Source: Rhizobium sp. LC145 (GTDB lineage: Bacteria; Pseudomonadota; Alphaproteobacteria; Rhizobiales; Rhizobiaceae). Taken from it: a stretch of 59,014 nucleotides of DNA. The translations under genes and the position numbers were made by a program. Below are positions 37,191-46,930 of the stretch, one piece after another. The notes under the pieces are model-generated. The model made no database searches. It was not told the DNA's origin and saw only the letters and a program-made list of their open reading frames with translations. The stretch spans positions 1 to 59,014 of the forward strand of contig NZ_LBHV01000006.1 of assembly GCF_001005825.1 (NCBI RefSeq), read 5' to 3'. Numbering within the stretch: position 1 is the stretch's first letter; the number at the start of each line of letters is the position of its first letter.

Positions 37191-37272
37191 CTGATCGATT
37201 CCTTGAAGCTATGGCTTTCGTGCCAAGTTGCTACCTGCGCGCGGAATGCCGGGGTTGTGAATGATCTGCTTG

Positions 37273-37382
37273 TCTAGAGCAATTCCGGCGAAACCCGGCT
37301 CACCGGAATTGCTCTAGATTCCTGTTTTCCCTGCGTTATCCGACGCCGTAGCGATCCCGCTTCGGCTGGAAATGCTCTAGAT
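37273..37382. repeat. Rhizobial-type palindromic intergenic element
   Basis: TCTAGAGCAATTCCGG (37273-37288) and CCGGAATTGCTCTAGA (37303-37318) form a perfect 16-bp inverted repeat around a 14-base loop. A further partial copy, GGAAATGCTCTAGA (37368-37381), ends the element. The CTAGAGCA(A/T)TTCC motif is typical of mosaic palindromic elements spread between genes in Rhizobiaceae. It lies between the two minus-strand GDYY genes and overlaps the stop of the upstream one by a few bases. Confidence 0.7.
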
Positions 37383-37622
37383 CGGGCGGCTTACGCCGTG
37401 GTAGTAATCGCCGCTGTCGACTGTCTGGCCCGATGTCAGCAAGAGAAAGTCGCTACGATTTACGTTGTGGTCGCTATTGCTGCTGGTCTGCAACGGGTCA
37501 CTGAAAGTTACTTGCTGGCCAGCGAATCCCTGGTAGTAGTCGCCTTCAGCGATTGCGGCGCCGGACGCAGAAAATGCCAGAAGGGCAGCGGCGGCGGCGA
37601 ATAGTGTTTTTGAGTTGAACAT
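37377..37622 (-). CDS. Small exported GDYY-family protein
   Basis: An 81-residue protein. ATG 37622 follows AAGGAACC. The signal peptide is MFNSKTLFAAAAALLAF continuing to AAIA, then EGDYYQGF begins the mature part, and DSGDYYHGVSRP is near the end. The linker between the blocks is polar (TSSNSDHN). It shares the layout of the three paralogues, but the linker sequence is not conserved. The stop codon is embedded at the edge of a palindromic element, which may have inserted there. Confidence 0.7.
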   Translation of the reverse strand: MFNSKTLFAAAAALLAFSASGAAIAEGDYYQGFAGQQVTFSDPLQTSSNSDHNVNRSDFLLLTSGQTVDSGDYYHGVSRPI

Positions 37623-38044
37623 TTTGGTTCCTTGTTCAGTTGGAGCGAAGCGTTCTCGCTTGGCTGAAAACGATATTGAACGCATCTTAGCCATTTGAAA
37701 GTATGGCTATCCGGAACGTTGAGTTCAGATTCTGGCAACACCGGAACACTGAAAGCGTCGTTTTGCGGAGAATTTTCTTTTCCAGCTCTTGCACTATTCT
37801 GCCGCACGCGCACTCGACACGAAGGGCGTTGCCCAGCTACAGAAAGTAAGGAACTCTTCGGTCGCTTTCCCGCCTATCGCGACCCTCGGGAGCGCATCGC
37901 GGTCTTAGTGGAAATAAGCCCTAGCTAATTTTACGGGGAGAACGCCGTAGAAAATGACAGTATTCTCCTGGTGAGTTTGCGTCAGGTCGTAGCGCCAATG
38001 CGAGGAAAACCACGAGTTATCGAACTCGTAAGGCGGCAATTCCA

Positions 38045-38944
38045 TCAGATCTCACGTTCGAATTTCTCATACAAAAAGTTCACAAGTGCACGCACTCGAG
38101 CTATTCCGGCGCGCGCCGGTGGCATCAAAATGTGGAGATCAGCACCTTCGTGCTGATAACCGGGCACGACGATCTCAAGTTCTCCCGTGTCCAGGGAACC
38201 TTGAACCATGAAGATCGGCAGTACCACGATACCAAGTCCGCCGCGCGCGGCGGCTAGCATCATTTGACCATTGTCTGTGCGAAATTGTGAGTTCACACGG
38301 ACATGTTCCCACCCATCCGGACCATGAAAACGCCAGCTGACCGTATCTAAGGTGTAGAGTATGGCGTTATGCGCAGCCAGTTCAGCGGGCTTTGAGGGGC
38401 GCCCACTGGCTTCTAGATAGGAGGGACTGGCGACAACAGCCCAACGGACCTTTGCAAGTTTTCTGGTAATCAGCACGGAATCAGGGATGCTTCCGATCCT
38501 TATCGCCAAGTCATACGCCTCGGCGACAAGATCCGGCTGACGGTCTTCAAAGCGGACATCGAAATGGATCCGTGGGTGGAGGAGGGCGAACTCGGCCAGC
38601 AGCGGAGCGAGACAGAACTCTCCGAAAGCTACGGGAACGGAAACTCTAACCTGGCCAGATGCTTCGGTAGTCGATCTTACAACCATCTCCTGCGCGGACT
38701 CTAATTCGGCCAACCCAGAAGCTGCTCGTACATGATACTCACGGCCAACATCTGTGAGGGCTGTTCCCTTTTGGGAACGTGTGAGGAGCGTTGCACCTAG
38801 AAAATTTTCCAAGCGACTGACGCGGCGACTGACGATCGATTTAGCGATCCCCAAACGGCTAGCCGCACCCGCGATACTCCCGGTTTCGACGACCCGAATG
38901 AAGGAGATCAAGTCCAAGATCTCAACAGACTCAGGTTCCGCCAT
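38045..38944 (-). CDS. LysR-family transcriptional regulator
   Basis: A 299-residue LysR protein. The helix-turn-helix is SIAGAASRLGIAKSIVSRRV (about 24-43), then RLENFLGATLLTRSQKGTAL. GGAG lies 6 bases before ATG 38944. It is divergent from the nitroreductase at 39317, with 372 bp between, and is therefore the likely regulator of that enzyme, possibly responding to a nitroaromatic, quinone or redox signal (inference). Confidence 0.9.
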   Translation of the reverse strand: MAEPESVEILDLISFIRVVETGSIAGAASRLGIAKSIVSRRVSRLENFLGATLLTRSQKGTALTDVGREYHVRAASGLAELESAQEMVVRSTTEASGQVRVSVPVAFGEFCLAPLLAEFALLHPRIHFDVRFEDRQPDLVAEAYDLAIRIGSIPDSVLITRKLAKVRWAVVASPSYLEASGRPSKPAELAAHNAILYTLDTVSWRFHGPDGWEHVRVNSQFRTDNGQMMLAAARGGLGIVVLPIFMVQGSLDTGELEIVVPGYQHEGADLHILMPPARAGIARVRALVNFLYEKFEREI

Positions 38945-39316
38945 TAGCAACTCCATATTCCAGTAAATGCAACTACTGCAACACGGGGTGCGGATTATTG
39001 TCAAGTTCCCAATCCGCTAGGCGCTCGCACTAACGTACTACAGCAACCCTATGGCCGAGCTGAATAAACGAACCAAGTAAGTTGCAATGCCGGGTAAAAA
39101 TCGCGGCCCACCGTCGCCCTTGGAGCCGAGCGGTATCACTGCTGCAGATCAGTGGCGAGCTCTGCCGCATCGACCTAACCCCTCCGGATCGCATCAACGC
39201 GGCGAGGGGCGCTGGCATCGTTCTTTTTTCCGCAACAATGGGTTTCGCCATAGCGGCCTATTGCTCCGACGATCCAAGCCGCATGATTGATTCAACCAAA
39301 AAGCCAGGAGATTAAA
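38945..39316. other. Intergenic control region, LysR-nitroreductase
   Basis: A 372-bp divergent gap with no supported gene. It should hold the promoters of both genes and the LysR site. No palindrome or phased repeat stood out by eye. Confidence 0.4.
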
Positions 39317-39946
39317 TTGGTCCTTCCAACCGATAATCCGGATAGCCGCAGTGTGACGGTGCAACTTCTTGCAAAACGTCGGACACAGTATTTTCTCGGC
39401 AAAAACATCGCGTTCTCTGACGAAGAGATTGATGCACTTATTCGCGAGGCGGTTCGCCTGTCACCCTCAGCCTTCAATTCGCAAAGTTCGCGGATTGTGA
39501 TCCTGCACCGCGATGAAAATCAAAAACTCTGGAACATCGTGAAGTCGGAGTTGAGTCATGTCGTTGAAGGAGAAGCGAAGATGCACTCCTTCAGAAAAAT
39601 CGATAGCTTCGCTGCTGGAGCAGGTGCTGTTCTTTTCTTCGAGGACCGAAATGTGGTCAGGATCTTACAAGATCAGTGGCCTTTGTACGCTGATCACTTT
39701 CCAGATTGGTCCGAGCAAGCCTCTGGTATGGCGCAACTTTCGGTCTGGATCGCGCTTGCTGGCGTGGGAATTGGAGCCAGTCTCCAGCATTATAACCCGC
39801 TGGTTGACGCAAAGATCAAAAGGCATTGGGACATACCGGAGACGTGGAGATTACGCGCGCAGATGCCGTTCGGCTCCAACGAGGCGCCTTTTCCCGCAAA
39901 GACAGTCATCTCCGATAGTGACCGTTTTCGAAGCTTCTTTCGCTAG
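39317..39946 (+). CDS. Nitroreductase-family flavoprotein
   Basis: A 209-residue FMN-dependent nitroreductase of the YdgI/HSFP-like type: RRTQYFLGKNIAFSDEEIDALI, SPSAFNSQSSRIVIL (the FMN-binding SxxNxQ motif) and VWIALAGVGIGASLQHYNP. TTG 39317 is preferred because AGGAG stands 7 bases before it. Such enzymes reduce nitro groups or quinones with NAD(P)H. It is divergent from a LysR gene. It is complete at both ends. Confidence 0.88.
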   Translation: MVLPTDNPDSRSVTVQLLAKRRTQYFLGKNIAFSDEEIDALIREAVRLSPSAFNSQSSRIVILHRDENQKLWNIVKSELSHVVEGEAKMHSFRKIDSFAAGAGAVLFFEDRNVVRILQDQWPLYADHFPDWSEQASGMAQLSVWIALAGVGIGASLQHYNPLVDAKIKRHWDIPETWRLRAQMPFGSNEAPFPAKTVISDSDRFRSFFR

Positions 39947-40028
39947 ACCTGCGGAAGAAAGACGGATGCCTCTTAGTGTATTCATTGGGTTAGGTTGTTG
40001 AGGGGTGCGGATAGAAAGTTGGACTGCT

Positions 40029-40135
40029 TCATAAGTTCAGGCCGAGGCTCTGACGATACTCAACCGGGCTGAGCGATCCCAGCAAGATCCTGCCCTCCAG
40101 GCCATCATCTTCAAGATGGTCGCCCGTGTGAGCGC
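40029..40135 (-). mobile_element. IS3-family transposase 3' remnant
   Basis: On the minus strand the frame reads LEGRILLGSLSPVEYRQSLG and ends NL with a TGA at 40029-40031. The block LSPVEYRQSLGL is the typical C-terminus of IS3-family OrfB integrases, such as LGYLSPxEYR. Only about 30 codons survive and no terminal inverted repeats were found. It marks an old insertion or deletion next to the glycerate kinase gene. Confidence 0.6.
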
Positions 40136-40148
40136 GTTTGTATCGAAC

Positions 40149-41324
40149 TTATCCGGCCTTGGCCATCGACAGCCGTAACGTAGTGCCGATCATGATCATC
40201 CTGACCGCATCTTCCGCAGCGCGAGCTAGCAGTTTGGGAGCCGAGGAGATCGCGTCTTCGAGCGAGCATGGCCGCGTCAGGATCGATGCGAAGGCATCAA
40301 TGCCGCAATCGAGATTGAGCCTTACGCCCTTGCCGATCGTACCCGCAAGCGCAACCACAGGGACGCCTGCCTTCTTGGCCCGGCGCGCGATTTCGGCCGG
40401 AACTTTTCCGAATGGTGTCTGGCCGTCAAGGCTGCCTTCCGCCGTAATCACGAGATCGGCGTCGCGAATATAATCATCGATCTCCAGATATTGCATGACG
40501 ATCTCGTAGCGCGGATGAAGGCTGCCGCAAAGGAGGCCGAGAACGGCTGCCCCCAGACCGCCTGATGCACCGGCGCCGGGGGCCGAGCCGACATCCAGGC
40601 CGGTGGTGTTTTCGATGCAGACCGCGTAGATTTCCATGGCCGCGGCCAATTGCTCGACCTGCTGCGGTGTTGCGCCTTTCTGCGGACCGAAAACGCGCGC
40701 GACGCCACGCTCGCCGAGAAGCTGGTTGTGCCAGTTGACGGCTGCATCAATGCGGATATGTGCGAGGCGCGGGTCGCGGGCGCTGATGTCTATGCGGTTC
40801 AACTGCGTCAGTGCCGCACCGCCGCGGTCGAGTTCGTTGCCGTCAGCGTCGAGCAAGCGGACACCCAGCGCCTGCGCCATCCCGGCGCCGCCATCGTTGA
40901 TGCCGCTGTCACCGCAGCCGAGCAATATCCGCTCGGCGCCGAGGTCAAGCGCGGCACGCACCAGTTCACCGACACCATAACTTGTGGTCAGGCAAGGGTT
41001 GCGTCGATCGCGCGGAACGAGGCTGAGACCAGCGGCAGACGCCATCTCGATGACCGCCGTCGCCTCGGTGCAGCCGCCGAGAAAGCCGACAAACGCCTGC
41101 ACCGGCTGTCCAACCGGCCCGGTGACGGTGACCGGATGGATTGTGCCATGGGTGGCGCCCACCAGCGCCCGGGTAAATCCTTCGCCGCCATCGGCCATAG
41201 GCACCTTGGTGAGGATGGATCCGGGAAACGCGCGCAGAACGCCTTTTTCGATGCAGTCGGCGGCCTGTTCGGCGGAGAGGCTTTCCTTGAAACCGGAAGG
41301 GGCAACAACGACGCGGAAGGGCAT
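40149..41324 (-). CDS. Glycerate kinase (GarK/GlxK type)
   Basis: A 391-residue type-1 glycerate 2-kinase. Readable family motifs are APSGFKESLSA near the start, MADGGEGF, GPVG, GCGDSGINDGGAG (about 145-157) and the C-terminal EGSLDGQTPFGK. It phosphorylates D-glycerate to 2-phosphoglycerate with ATP. ATG 41324 follows AGGA; an upstream start would add eleven atypical residues. It lies 145 bp downstream of the SLC13 gene on the same strand, with a terminator between, so it may have its own promoter. Confidence 0.9.
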   Translation of the reverse strand: MPFRVVVAPSGFKESLSAEQAADCIEKGVLRAFPGSILTKVPMADGGEGFTRALVGATHGTIHPVTVTGPVGQPVQAFVGFLGGCTEATAVIEMASAAGLSLVPRDRRNPCLTTSYGVGELVRAALDLGAERILLGCGDSGINDGGAGMAQALGVRLLDADGNELDRGGAALTQLNRIDISARDPRLAHIRIDAAVNWHNQLLGERGVARVFGPQKGATPQQVEQLAAAMEIYAVCIENTTGLDVGSAPGAGASGGLGAAVLGLLCGSLHPRYEIVMQYLEIDDYIRDADLVITAEGSLDGQTPFGKVPAEIARRAKKAGVPVVALAGTIGKGVRLNLDCGIDAFASILTRPCSLEDAISSAPKLLARAAEDAVRMIMIGTTLRLSMAKAG

Positions 41325-41412
41325 GGGAGCTATCCTTTCATGACATGTATGTGACATGAGGGAAACGTGACGGCTCGATGCTTATTCCAAGATTCTAGAA
41401 ATTTACTCGGCT

Positions 41413-41442
41413 AAATAAAAAGAGCCGCGTGGAGCGGCTCTT
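41413..41442 (-). terminator. Rho-independent terminator after the SLC13 gene
   Basis: Read on the minus strand, AAGAGCCGC-TCCAC-GCGGCTCTT is a perfect 9-bp stem followed by TTTATTT. It lies 26 bp after the SLC13 stop and before the glycerate kinase start. Confidence 0.8.
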
Positions 41443-41468
41443 GAAGTCCTGTAGGCCGTTATTTTTGC

Positions 41469-42950
41469 TTATTTTTTGACAGGAAGGCCCTGCATTGGCC
41501 ACAGTACGGTTGCCACCACAATGAGCAGGAATACGAAAGGCGGGACGAGGATGTAACCGAGCTTGCGCAGATCGGTCTGGGTAAAAACCGCAGGTTCCAT
41601 GCCACCGAACAGCACGACCGGTTTTGCCGATACCATGGTCATCTGGCAAAAACCGCTAGCCAGTGTCACGACCATCACGAGAACGGCCGGATCGGCACTG
41701 AGGGCCGAGAGCGGCAGCGCGAAGGCGGGAATGAGTACCGTCGCCCGCGCCGTGCGCGAGGTAATCACCAGATGGGAAAAGGTGGCGATGATCACGGCAA
41801 ACGAGATGATGACGGTGGGCGCGGTAATCATACTCTGACGGAAAACGCTCACCAACCGATCGGCCAGCATCTGGGCCGTGCCCGTTTCGATCAGCGCCTC
41901 GCCGATCACCAGAGTGCCCGCCATAAAAAGCAGGAGGTTCCATTCGACGGTTTTCAAAGCGGCCTTCAGCGTCATTCCGGAAACATTAGGCATACACAGT
42001 ACGAGCGCCGCGACGACGCCGACCAGTGCCATGCCGATGCCATGCAGGGATTGGGTGGAAAACATCAGCACGGTAACGCAGACCACGGCAGTTGCCGCGA
42101 TTTGTTCGCGCGAAAGGGCTGCGGGACGTTTTAGCGTAGCGTTGCCGCCCAGCGCCCTGTCGCGTTCCTCCTTGGTCAGGAACACGTGGAGCAGGATGGC
42201 GCAGGCAATCAGGCAGGTTACCAGGGAAAACGGACCGGCGAGAACCAGCCAGCCGATGAAGTCCGGTTGACTATCGGTGAGGCGGGACAGGAAACCTGCG
42301 GCAACGAGATGCGCGCCGGCGCCGATCAGCGATGCGCCGGCGGAGAGAAGAATGACAGTGGGAAACAGCAGGCCGAGTGCGCGGGAAATCCGCGTATTGT
42401 TGATTGCGGCGGAAAGGCCAAGATAAACCGACATCAGGACTGCGGCGCGCGCGGATGTGGAGGGAATGACGAAGGCGGTGGCGAAGATGAGCAGCGTTAG
42501 TACCCAGAACATCGAGCGGATGCTGTGTATCTTCGGCATCACTCTGTCAGTCACCTGTTCGATCAGGCCCACATGCCGCAAGACACCGGCAATCACGAAG
42601 GCCGACAGAAGCAACCAGATGATGTCATTGCCCAGCGACCGATAGACCAGTTCTTCCGGTACGGCTCCGACCACGGCAAGCGCGACGGCACCCGCCAACG
42701 CGACCGGTGTCTCCGGTAGATCGAGGACCGACCAGGCAATGACCGCAGCGAAGAAAATGAAGAGTGTCGCCCGCATCTGCATAGTTAGATCGTCGATCGC
42801 CAAGAAGATCAGCACAGCAGCAAAACCAACCAGCAGTGCCGCAACCACCTGCTTGAGATATTGCACGGATACGACGGTCTCGGATGCGGCAGTCGTTGTC
42901 TTGTCTTTCTGCGGATTTGCTATGGGCAAGGACATGAGGTGCGCCACCAC
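41469..42950 (-). CDS. SLC13/DASS-family anion transporter
   Basis: A 493-residue inner-membrane protein with about 12 hydrophobic segments. It has the duplicated helical-hairpin layout of divalent anion/sodium symporters, with conserved stretches FVIPSTSARAAVLMSVYLG and VITSRTARATVLIPAFALP (one in each half). Substrates in the family are dicarboxylates, sulfate or related anions. AAGGAGG lies 4-7 bases before two consecutive GTG codons at 42950 and 42947, either of which may be the start; ATG 42935 is also in frame. Adjacency to glycerate kinase hints at uptake of a glycerate- or tartronate-type acid (inference). Confidence 0.88.
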   Translation of the reverse strand: MVAHLMSLPIANPQKDKTTTAASETVVSVQYLKQVVAALLVGFAAVLIFLAIDDLTMQMRATLFIFFAAVIAWSVLDLPETPVALAGAVALAVVGAVPEELVYRSLGNDIIWLLLSAFVIAGVLRHVGLIEQVTDRVMPKIHSIRSMFWVLTLLIFATAFVIPSTSARAAVLMSVYLGLSAAINNTRISRALGLLFPTVILLSAGASLIGAGAHLVAAGFLSRLTDSQPDFIGWLVLAGPFSLVTCLIACAILLHVFLTKEERDRALGGNATLKRPAALSREQIAATAVVCVTVLMFSTQSLHGIGMALVGVVAALVLCMPNVSGMTLKAALKTVEWNLLLFMAGTLVIGEALIETGTAQMLADRLVSVFRQSMITAPTVIISFAVIIATFSHLVITSRTARATVLIPAFALPLSALSADPAVLVMVVTLASGFCQMTMVSAKPVVLFGGMEPAVFTQTDLRKLGYILVPPFVFLLIVVATVLWPMQGLPVKK

Positions 42951-43009
42951 TTGGCCTCCTTGGATACGCCATCATCAGAGGGCAGTTTCAGATCGAGGGG
43001 AGGTGAACA

Positions 43010-43937
43010 AGTCGGCTCAGATCTCCCGTGTCCGATTATGAACGTTTGATGACGTAGGATATTCCTGATCGCCGTGCGTTTTCGCTTTTTTGAATGGCAC
43101 GAGCATGTTCGCTCATCGAACCGAGCCGGATAAACGGTTTCGATCAAAGCAGTCAGGTTGCCGCGGCTCGCTTGGTAGATTTATTGCGCTTCCTGCTTGG
43201 GTCGATACACCACCGATCTGCTTCAGGATATGGGTGGCAAGCACGTCGCGAACGTTATGCGGCACGTGCGGTAGCAGAGCTTGGACGCGCCACGACCGGT
43301 ATGGAGATTGTCGATGTCATAGCGTTGGTTGTCAGACGCCAAGCCTCGTAGAATATCGTCTGGTTGTGGGCGGTGTCCTTACTGGAGGTCTTGGCCGTCG
43401 TCACGAACAATGTGCCCGGGGCGCGAGGGGCCGCATGGCCTCCGCGACAGGTGGCATGTTCGCCCAGCTGGCGGTGAATTTTCAAGCGGTGTTCGACTTC
43501 GTTGCGTGGCTACCAAGCTATCGCCAAGGACGCTATGAGGTGCGCACAGCAACAGTACCGGGCTTCTTAAACCTTCCCGATAAGGCCTGCCATGGACCAT
43601 CTTGCTCAACAGTCACCTCACTGTGACCGGCACACAGAATTGTGCCGCCTTGTGAGGAAGATATAGCAGTACCATCTTCCGGCGATCGATCGTTACGGAA
43701 GAGACCTTTAGGATGAGCGATGCAAAATCGGCACTGGTGCTTAGGGCGACGGGGCGGCGCAACAAGGCGGCACACTTGTGAAGAGACTCGCTTTGCGAAG
43801 TGCTTTTTTCCCGAGCTACCTTCGACGCCATCAGCAGGGCGTGCCTGACGAAAGAGACGCGTCGGCCGGGAATTGCTAAATTCTTTGAAACGAGGCATGT
43901 GAGCCGCACGCTCCAAGCACACAAATTAGGGTTCACT
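43010..43937. other. Gene-poor stretch, about 930 bp
   Basis: Short overlapping frames run through this segment, but none shows family resemblance or a ribosome-binding site. The mix of frames with coding-like composition suggests an eroded gene. Its last part should hold the promoter of the epimerase gene. Confidence 0.45.
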
Positions 43938-44948
43938 ATGAAGTACTTCATCACCGGCACCGCGGGCTTCATCGGCTTCCATCTCGCGCGTCGGTTACTC
44001 GAAAGCGGCCATGAGGTTTTCGGCTTTGATGGAATGACGCCTTATTACAATCTGCGCCTGAAGGAAGCTCGAAATGCTGCTCTTCTGCAGTTTCCTGCTT
44101 TCCGATCAACGCGCGGCACGCTGGAGGAAAAGGCTCTACTCGAAAAATCGGTGGCCAATGCCCGACCGGACGTCCTGATCCATCTGGCAGCGCAGGCTGG
44201 TGTGCGCTACAGCCTGGAAAATCCCAAGGCCTATGTTGAATCAAACCTGGTCGGCTCGTGGAACGTCATGGAGGCCGCTCGCAACCTCGGTGTCGGGCAT
44301 CTGATGCTAGCCTCGACTTCGTCCGTCTATGGAGCCAATCCGAAAATCCCCTTCAGCGAAAGCGATAAGGCCGACGAGCCGCTGGCCTTCTACGCAGCCA
44401 CCAAGAAGGCGATGGAAGTGATGGGGCATTCCTATGCCCATCTGCACAAGGTACCGACAACTGCTTTCCGCTTCTTTACGGTCTATGGTCCATGGGGACG
44501 GCCAGACATGGCGCTCTTCAAGGTTGTGAAAGCCATGCTGGAGGATCGAGAGATTGAAATCTACGGCGAAGGCAAGATGAGCCGTGATTTCACCTATATC
44601 GATGATCTGGTGGATTCTATCATCGATCTTTCGCATATCGCCCCCTCCGAGGAAAACCGGGTGCCTGAAATCGATACGCTTTCGTATCAGGCACCCTTTC
44701 GGATCATGAACATTGGTGGTGGGCAGCCGGTGGCCCTCCTCGACTTCATCGAAACGATCGAGCGGGTTATGGAGCGCCCGGCGAAGCGGGTGATGTTGCC
44801 GATGCAGAAGGGGGATGTTCCAGGCACCTTCGCGAATCCCGATCTTCTAGTTGCGCTGACCGGGCGCAAGCCGCAGACCGGTCTGGATGCTGGAGTTCGC
44901 GCATTCGTAGACTGGTTTCGGATATATTTGAAAGAGCTGGATTTGTAG
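43938..44948 (+). CDS. UDP-glucuronate 4-epimerase (LpsL-like)
   Basis: A 336-residue extended SDR. The cofactor motif TGTAGFIG (6-13), the [10 protein letters not shown] block (83-92) and the active site Tyr152 and Lys156 (YAATK) with STSSVYG (126-132) identify the UDP-glucuronate/UDP-galactose epimerase group. [20 protein letters not shown] is characteristic of UDP-glucuronate 4-epimerases, which make UDP-galacturonate for lipopolysaccharide or exopolysaccharide. ATG 43938 starts with [13 protein letters not shown]; the upstream extension is not homologous. No other polysaccharide gene is adjacent. Confidence 0.9.
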   Translation: MKYFITGTAGFIGFHLARRLLESGHEVFGFDGMTPYYNLRLKEARNAALLQFPAFRSTRGTLEEKALLEKSVANARPDVLIHLAAQAGVRYSLENPKAYVESNLVGSWNVMEAARNLGVGHLMLASTSSVYGANPKIPFSESDKADEPLAFYAATKKAMEVMGHSYAHLHKVPTTAFRFFTVYGPWGRPDMALFKVVKAMLEDREIEIYGEGKMSRDFTYIDDLVDSIIDLSHIAPSEENRVPEIDTLSYQAPFRIMNIGGGQPVALLDFIETIERVMERPAKRVMLPMQKGDVPGTFANPDLLVALTGRKPQTGLDAGVRAFVDWFRIYLKELDL

Positions 44949-45234
44949 ATCGCCGATCGGTTTACCGTCCCGTGAAAAGGAAAGCTCATCCAGGAGGCTA
45001 ATTGCCTAAAAATTAGTTAATTTGCCTGCTTGGCAAGCATTGTGTGTCCGTTATCCCACAGTGAACTTCAAAGCAGACCTGAATACGGCAGGTCATGCTG
45101 ATCGTCGATTTACAAACCACCTGTTGGTGCGTAGCTGATAACAACGAGTTCGCGGACCTCGGCCCCGAGGGGAACTCGAAATTCGGGGTGATCACCATTT
45201 TAAGATGATCCTCAATTTTAATAGGAGTTTACCA

Positions 45235-46308
45235 ATGAACCTAAAGAGCCTCCTTCTTGGCTCAGCCGGCGCGGTTGTGGCGTTGTCCAGCGTTCAGGCT
45301 GCCGATGCGATCGTGGCCGCTGAGCCCGAGCCGATGGAATACGTTCGCGTCTGCGACACATTCGGCGCCGGTTACTTCTACATCCCTGGTTCCGAAACCT
45401 GCCTCAAGATCGGCGGTTACGTCCGTGCGGGGGGCGAAGGACGCAGCGACTTCGACATCGACGGTGTGGAACTCCAGGATGGCGGCTATCGGACCCGTAC
45501 GCGCGCGCAGCTAGAACTCCAGGCCAAGACCGACACCGAACTCGGTACCCTGACTTCGCTCATTACTCTGCGTGGCGAAAACCACGACGACGACGACTTT
45601 AGCCTGAACGAGACCTATATCGAACTCGGCGGTCTGCGCGTTGGCTATTTCTACAACTACTTCGACATCGGTCTGGACGGAGAAACCTTCCTCTCCGACG
45701 AAGGTCCGATTGCCGGTGCCGGCTACATTGGCGGGGACACCCTGAACAATTCGATCCGCTACACCTTTGCGAACGAGGCGTTCCAGGCTTACCTTCAGGC
45801 CGATGCTTTCAATTCGGAAGCCGGCTGGAAGACCGATGCTGACGACAGCGATGACGAACTCGGCATTAACGGCCTGATCGGCGGCACGTTCGGCGGCGTA
45901 TCCGCTAACCTCTTCGCTGCCTATGAATTCGACCATGAAGAGACGGTGATCGCCTCCACGATTACGGCGCGTCTTGGTCCGGGAACTCTCGGTATCATGG
46001 GCGTTTACTCGACGGGTGCCAGCCGTTACTGGGACTTCTCTGAATGGTCGATCGGCGCTGAATACGCCATTGCGGTCAACGAAAAGTTCAGTATCGCTCC
46101 GGGCGTCCAGTACTGGGATAACATCCTGTACGATGCCGATGGTAACTATGACGGCGGCAGCGCATGGCGCGTTGGCGTAACCGCTGACTACGAGATCACC
46201 GAAGGACTGGATCTCAAGGCAACCGTCAACTACACTGACGTCGATCTTGACGATCTCGGCGACGGCGACCGTTGGGACGGCTTCCTCCGTCTGCAGCGTT
46301 CGTTCTGA
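45235..46308 (+). CDS. Porin_2-family outer-membrane porin (copy 1)
   Basis: A 357-residue alphaproteobacterial porin. Signal peptide MNLKSLLLGSAGAVVALSSVQA, then a mature start ADAIVAAEPEPMEYVRVCD. It has FYIPG(S/T)ETCLKI, alternating beta strands, and ends in Phe (RLQRSF), as outer-membrane barrels do. AGGAG precedes ATG 45235. It is very similar in sequence and identical in length to copy 2 at 49684-50757 but reads in the opposite direction. Acidic runs (DDDDF, DDSDDELG) probably lie in loops. It would form trimers for diffusion of small hydrophilic solutes. Confidence 0.93.
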   Translation: MNLKSLLLGSAGAVVALSSVQAADAIVAAEPEPMEYVRVCDTFGAGYFYIPGSETCLKIGGYVRAGGEGRSDFDIDGVELQDGGYRTRTRAQLELQAKTDTELGTLTSLITLRGENHDDDDFSLNETYIELGGLRVGYFYNYFDIGLDGETFLSDEGPIAGAGYIGGDTLNNSIRYTFANEAFQAYLQADAFNSEAGWKTDADDSDDELGINGLIGGTFGGVSANLFAAYEFDHEETVIASTITARLGPGTLGIMGVYSTGASRYWDFSEWSIGAEYAIAVNEKFSIAPGVQYWDNILYDADGNYDGGSAWRVGVTADYEITEGLDLKATVNYTDVDLDDLGDGDRWDGFLRLQRSF

Positions 46309-46327
46309 TCTGAGCCAACTAAAAACA

Positions 46328-46362
46328 AGTAGCTCGCAGCCAAAAGGCTGCGAGCTACTGTT
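46328..46362 (+). terminator. Terminator of porin copy 1
   Basis: AGTAGCTCGCAGCC-AAAA-GGCTGCGAGCTACT, a perfect 14-bp stem and 4-base loop, 20 bp after the porin stop, followed by GTTTC. A related but diverged hairpin (AGCTCGCAGCC) follows porin copy 2. Confidence 0.8.
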
Positions 46363-46621
46363 TCATCAATCGAGCGATCGGAATGCTCCTGTCGAGGTCG
46401 CATTGTCGCGCAGCATGAATGATGACGGTCTCATCATTGTTTCCTTGCTTAACGGAGGCAAAGGGAAAGCCGAGTCGACTGGACTCGATCCAGCTCCTGA
46501 ACGCCAATCCAACGCCCCAACGGATCGGGCGGTTGTTGGGAAATGTCTGCCCATCTTGGCGCATACGAACACTCCGGATCGCAATCCGTGGAATGATGCC
46601 CTGCACGTTCCAGTTCAAGGC
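46360..46621. other. No supported gene
   Basis: About 260 bp between the porin terminator and the exported-protein relic. Open frames exist on both strands but none is recognised. Confidence 0.4.
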
Positions 46622-46930
46622 CTAGGCATTGACGAGGAATGAGGATGAGAACCGCATCCCATGCTCATCAATCACGTTAGCAAGAAGTATCGGCGATGGG
46701 AGTGGCACGGAACCTGTGGTGCTGCCCACCGTTCCATGCGTTGATGTGTAGCCACAATTCCTGTTTGCGCTACTTTTGTCGTCCGTGCGTTGGGAGCCGT
46801 TTGATGCGCCGCCCCCGGCAGCCTCACCCTGTCCGGAGCCAGCCTCACCCCTGCTTCCGCCTGCGGTTTGAGCTACTGCTACTGTGGCAAGGCTGAGTGA
46901 TAGGACAGTGATCGTAAAAAGCTTTGAATT
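46622..46930 (-). pseudogene. Exported Gly/Ser-rich protein without a usable start codon
   Basis: The minus strand encodes KLFTITVLSLSLATVAVAQ, a clear Sec signal peptide. A Gly/Ser/Ala-rich mature part follows (TAGGSRGEAGSGQGEAAGGG, then NGSQRTDDKSSANRN), ending PILLANVIDEHGMRF...VNA with TAG at 46622-46624. Upstream in this frame a TGA is met with no ATG, GTG or TTG in between. In another frame the start would be MTREKFSA, so a frameshift near 46935 probably broke the gene. It is a small exported protein relic of unknown function. Confidence 0.4.

Noticed and set aside
43090..43626. Possible gene in the 43-kb gap
   Set aside because: Several overlapping frames look vaguely coding, but none has a ribosome site, a motif or a recognisable family.
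43763..43810. TTTTTT-ended hairpin before the epimerase gene
   Set aside because: The stem is short and poorly paired and no gene ends just upstream, so terminator function is not supported.
46366..46618. Small frames on both strands after the porin terminator
   Set aside because: No signal, motif or ribosome site; strand and frame cannot be decided.
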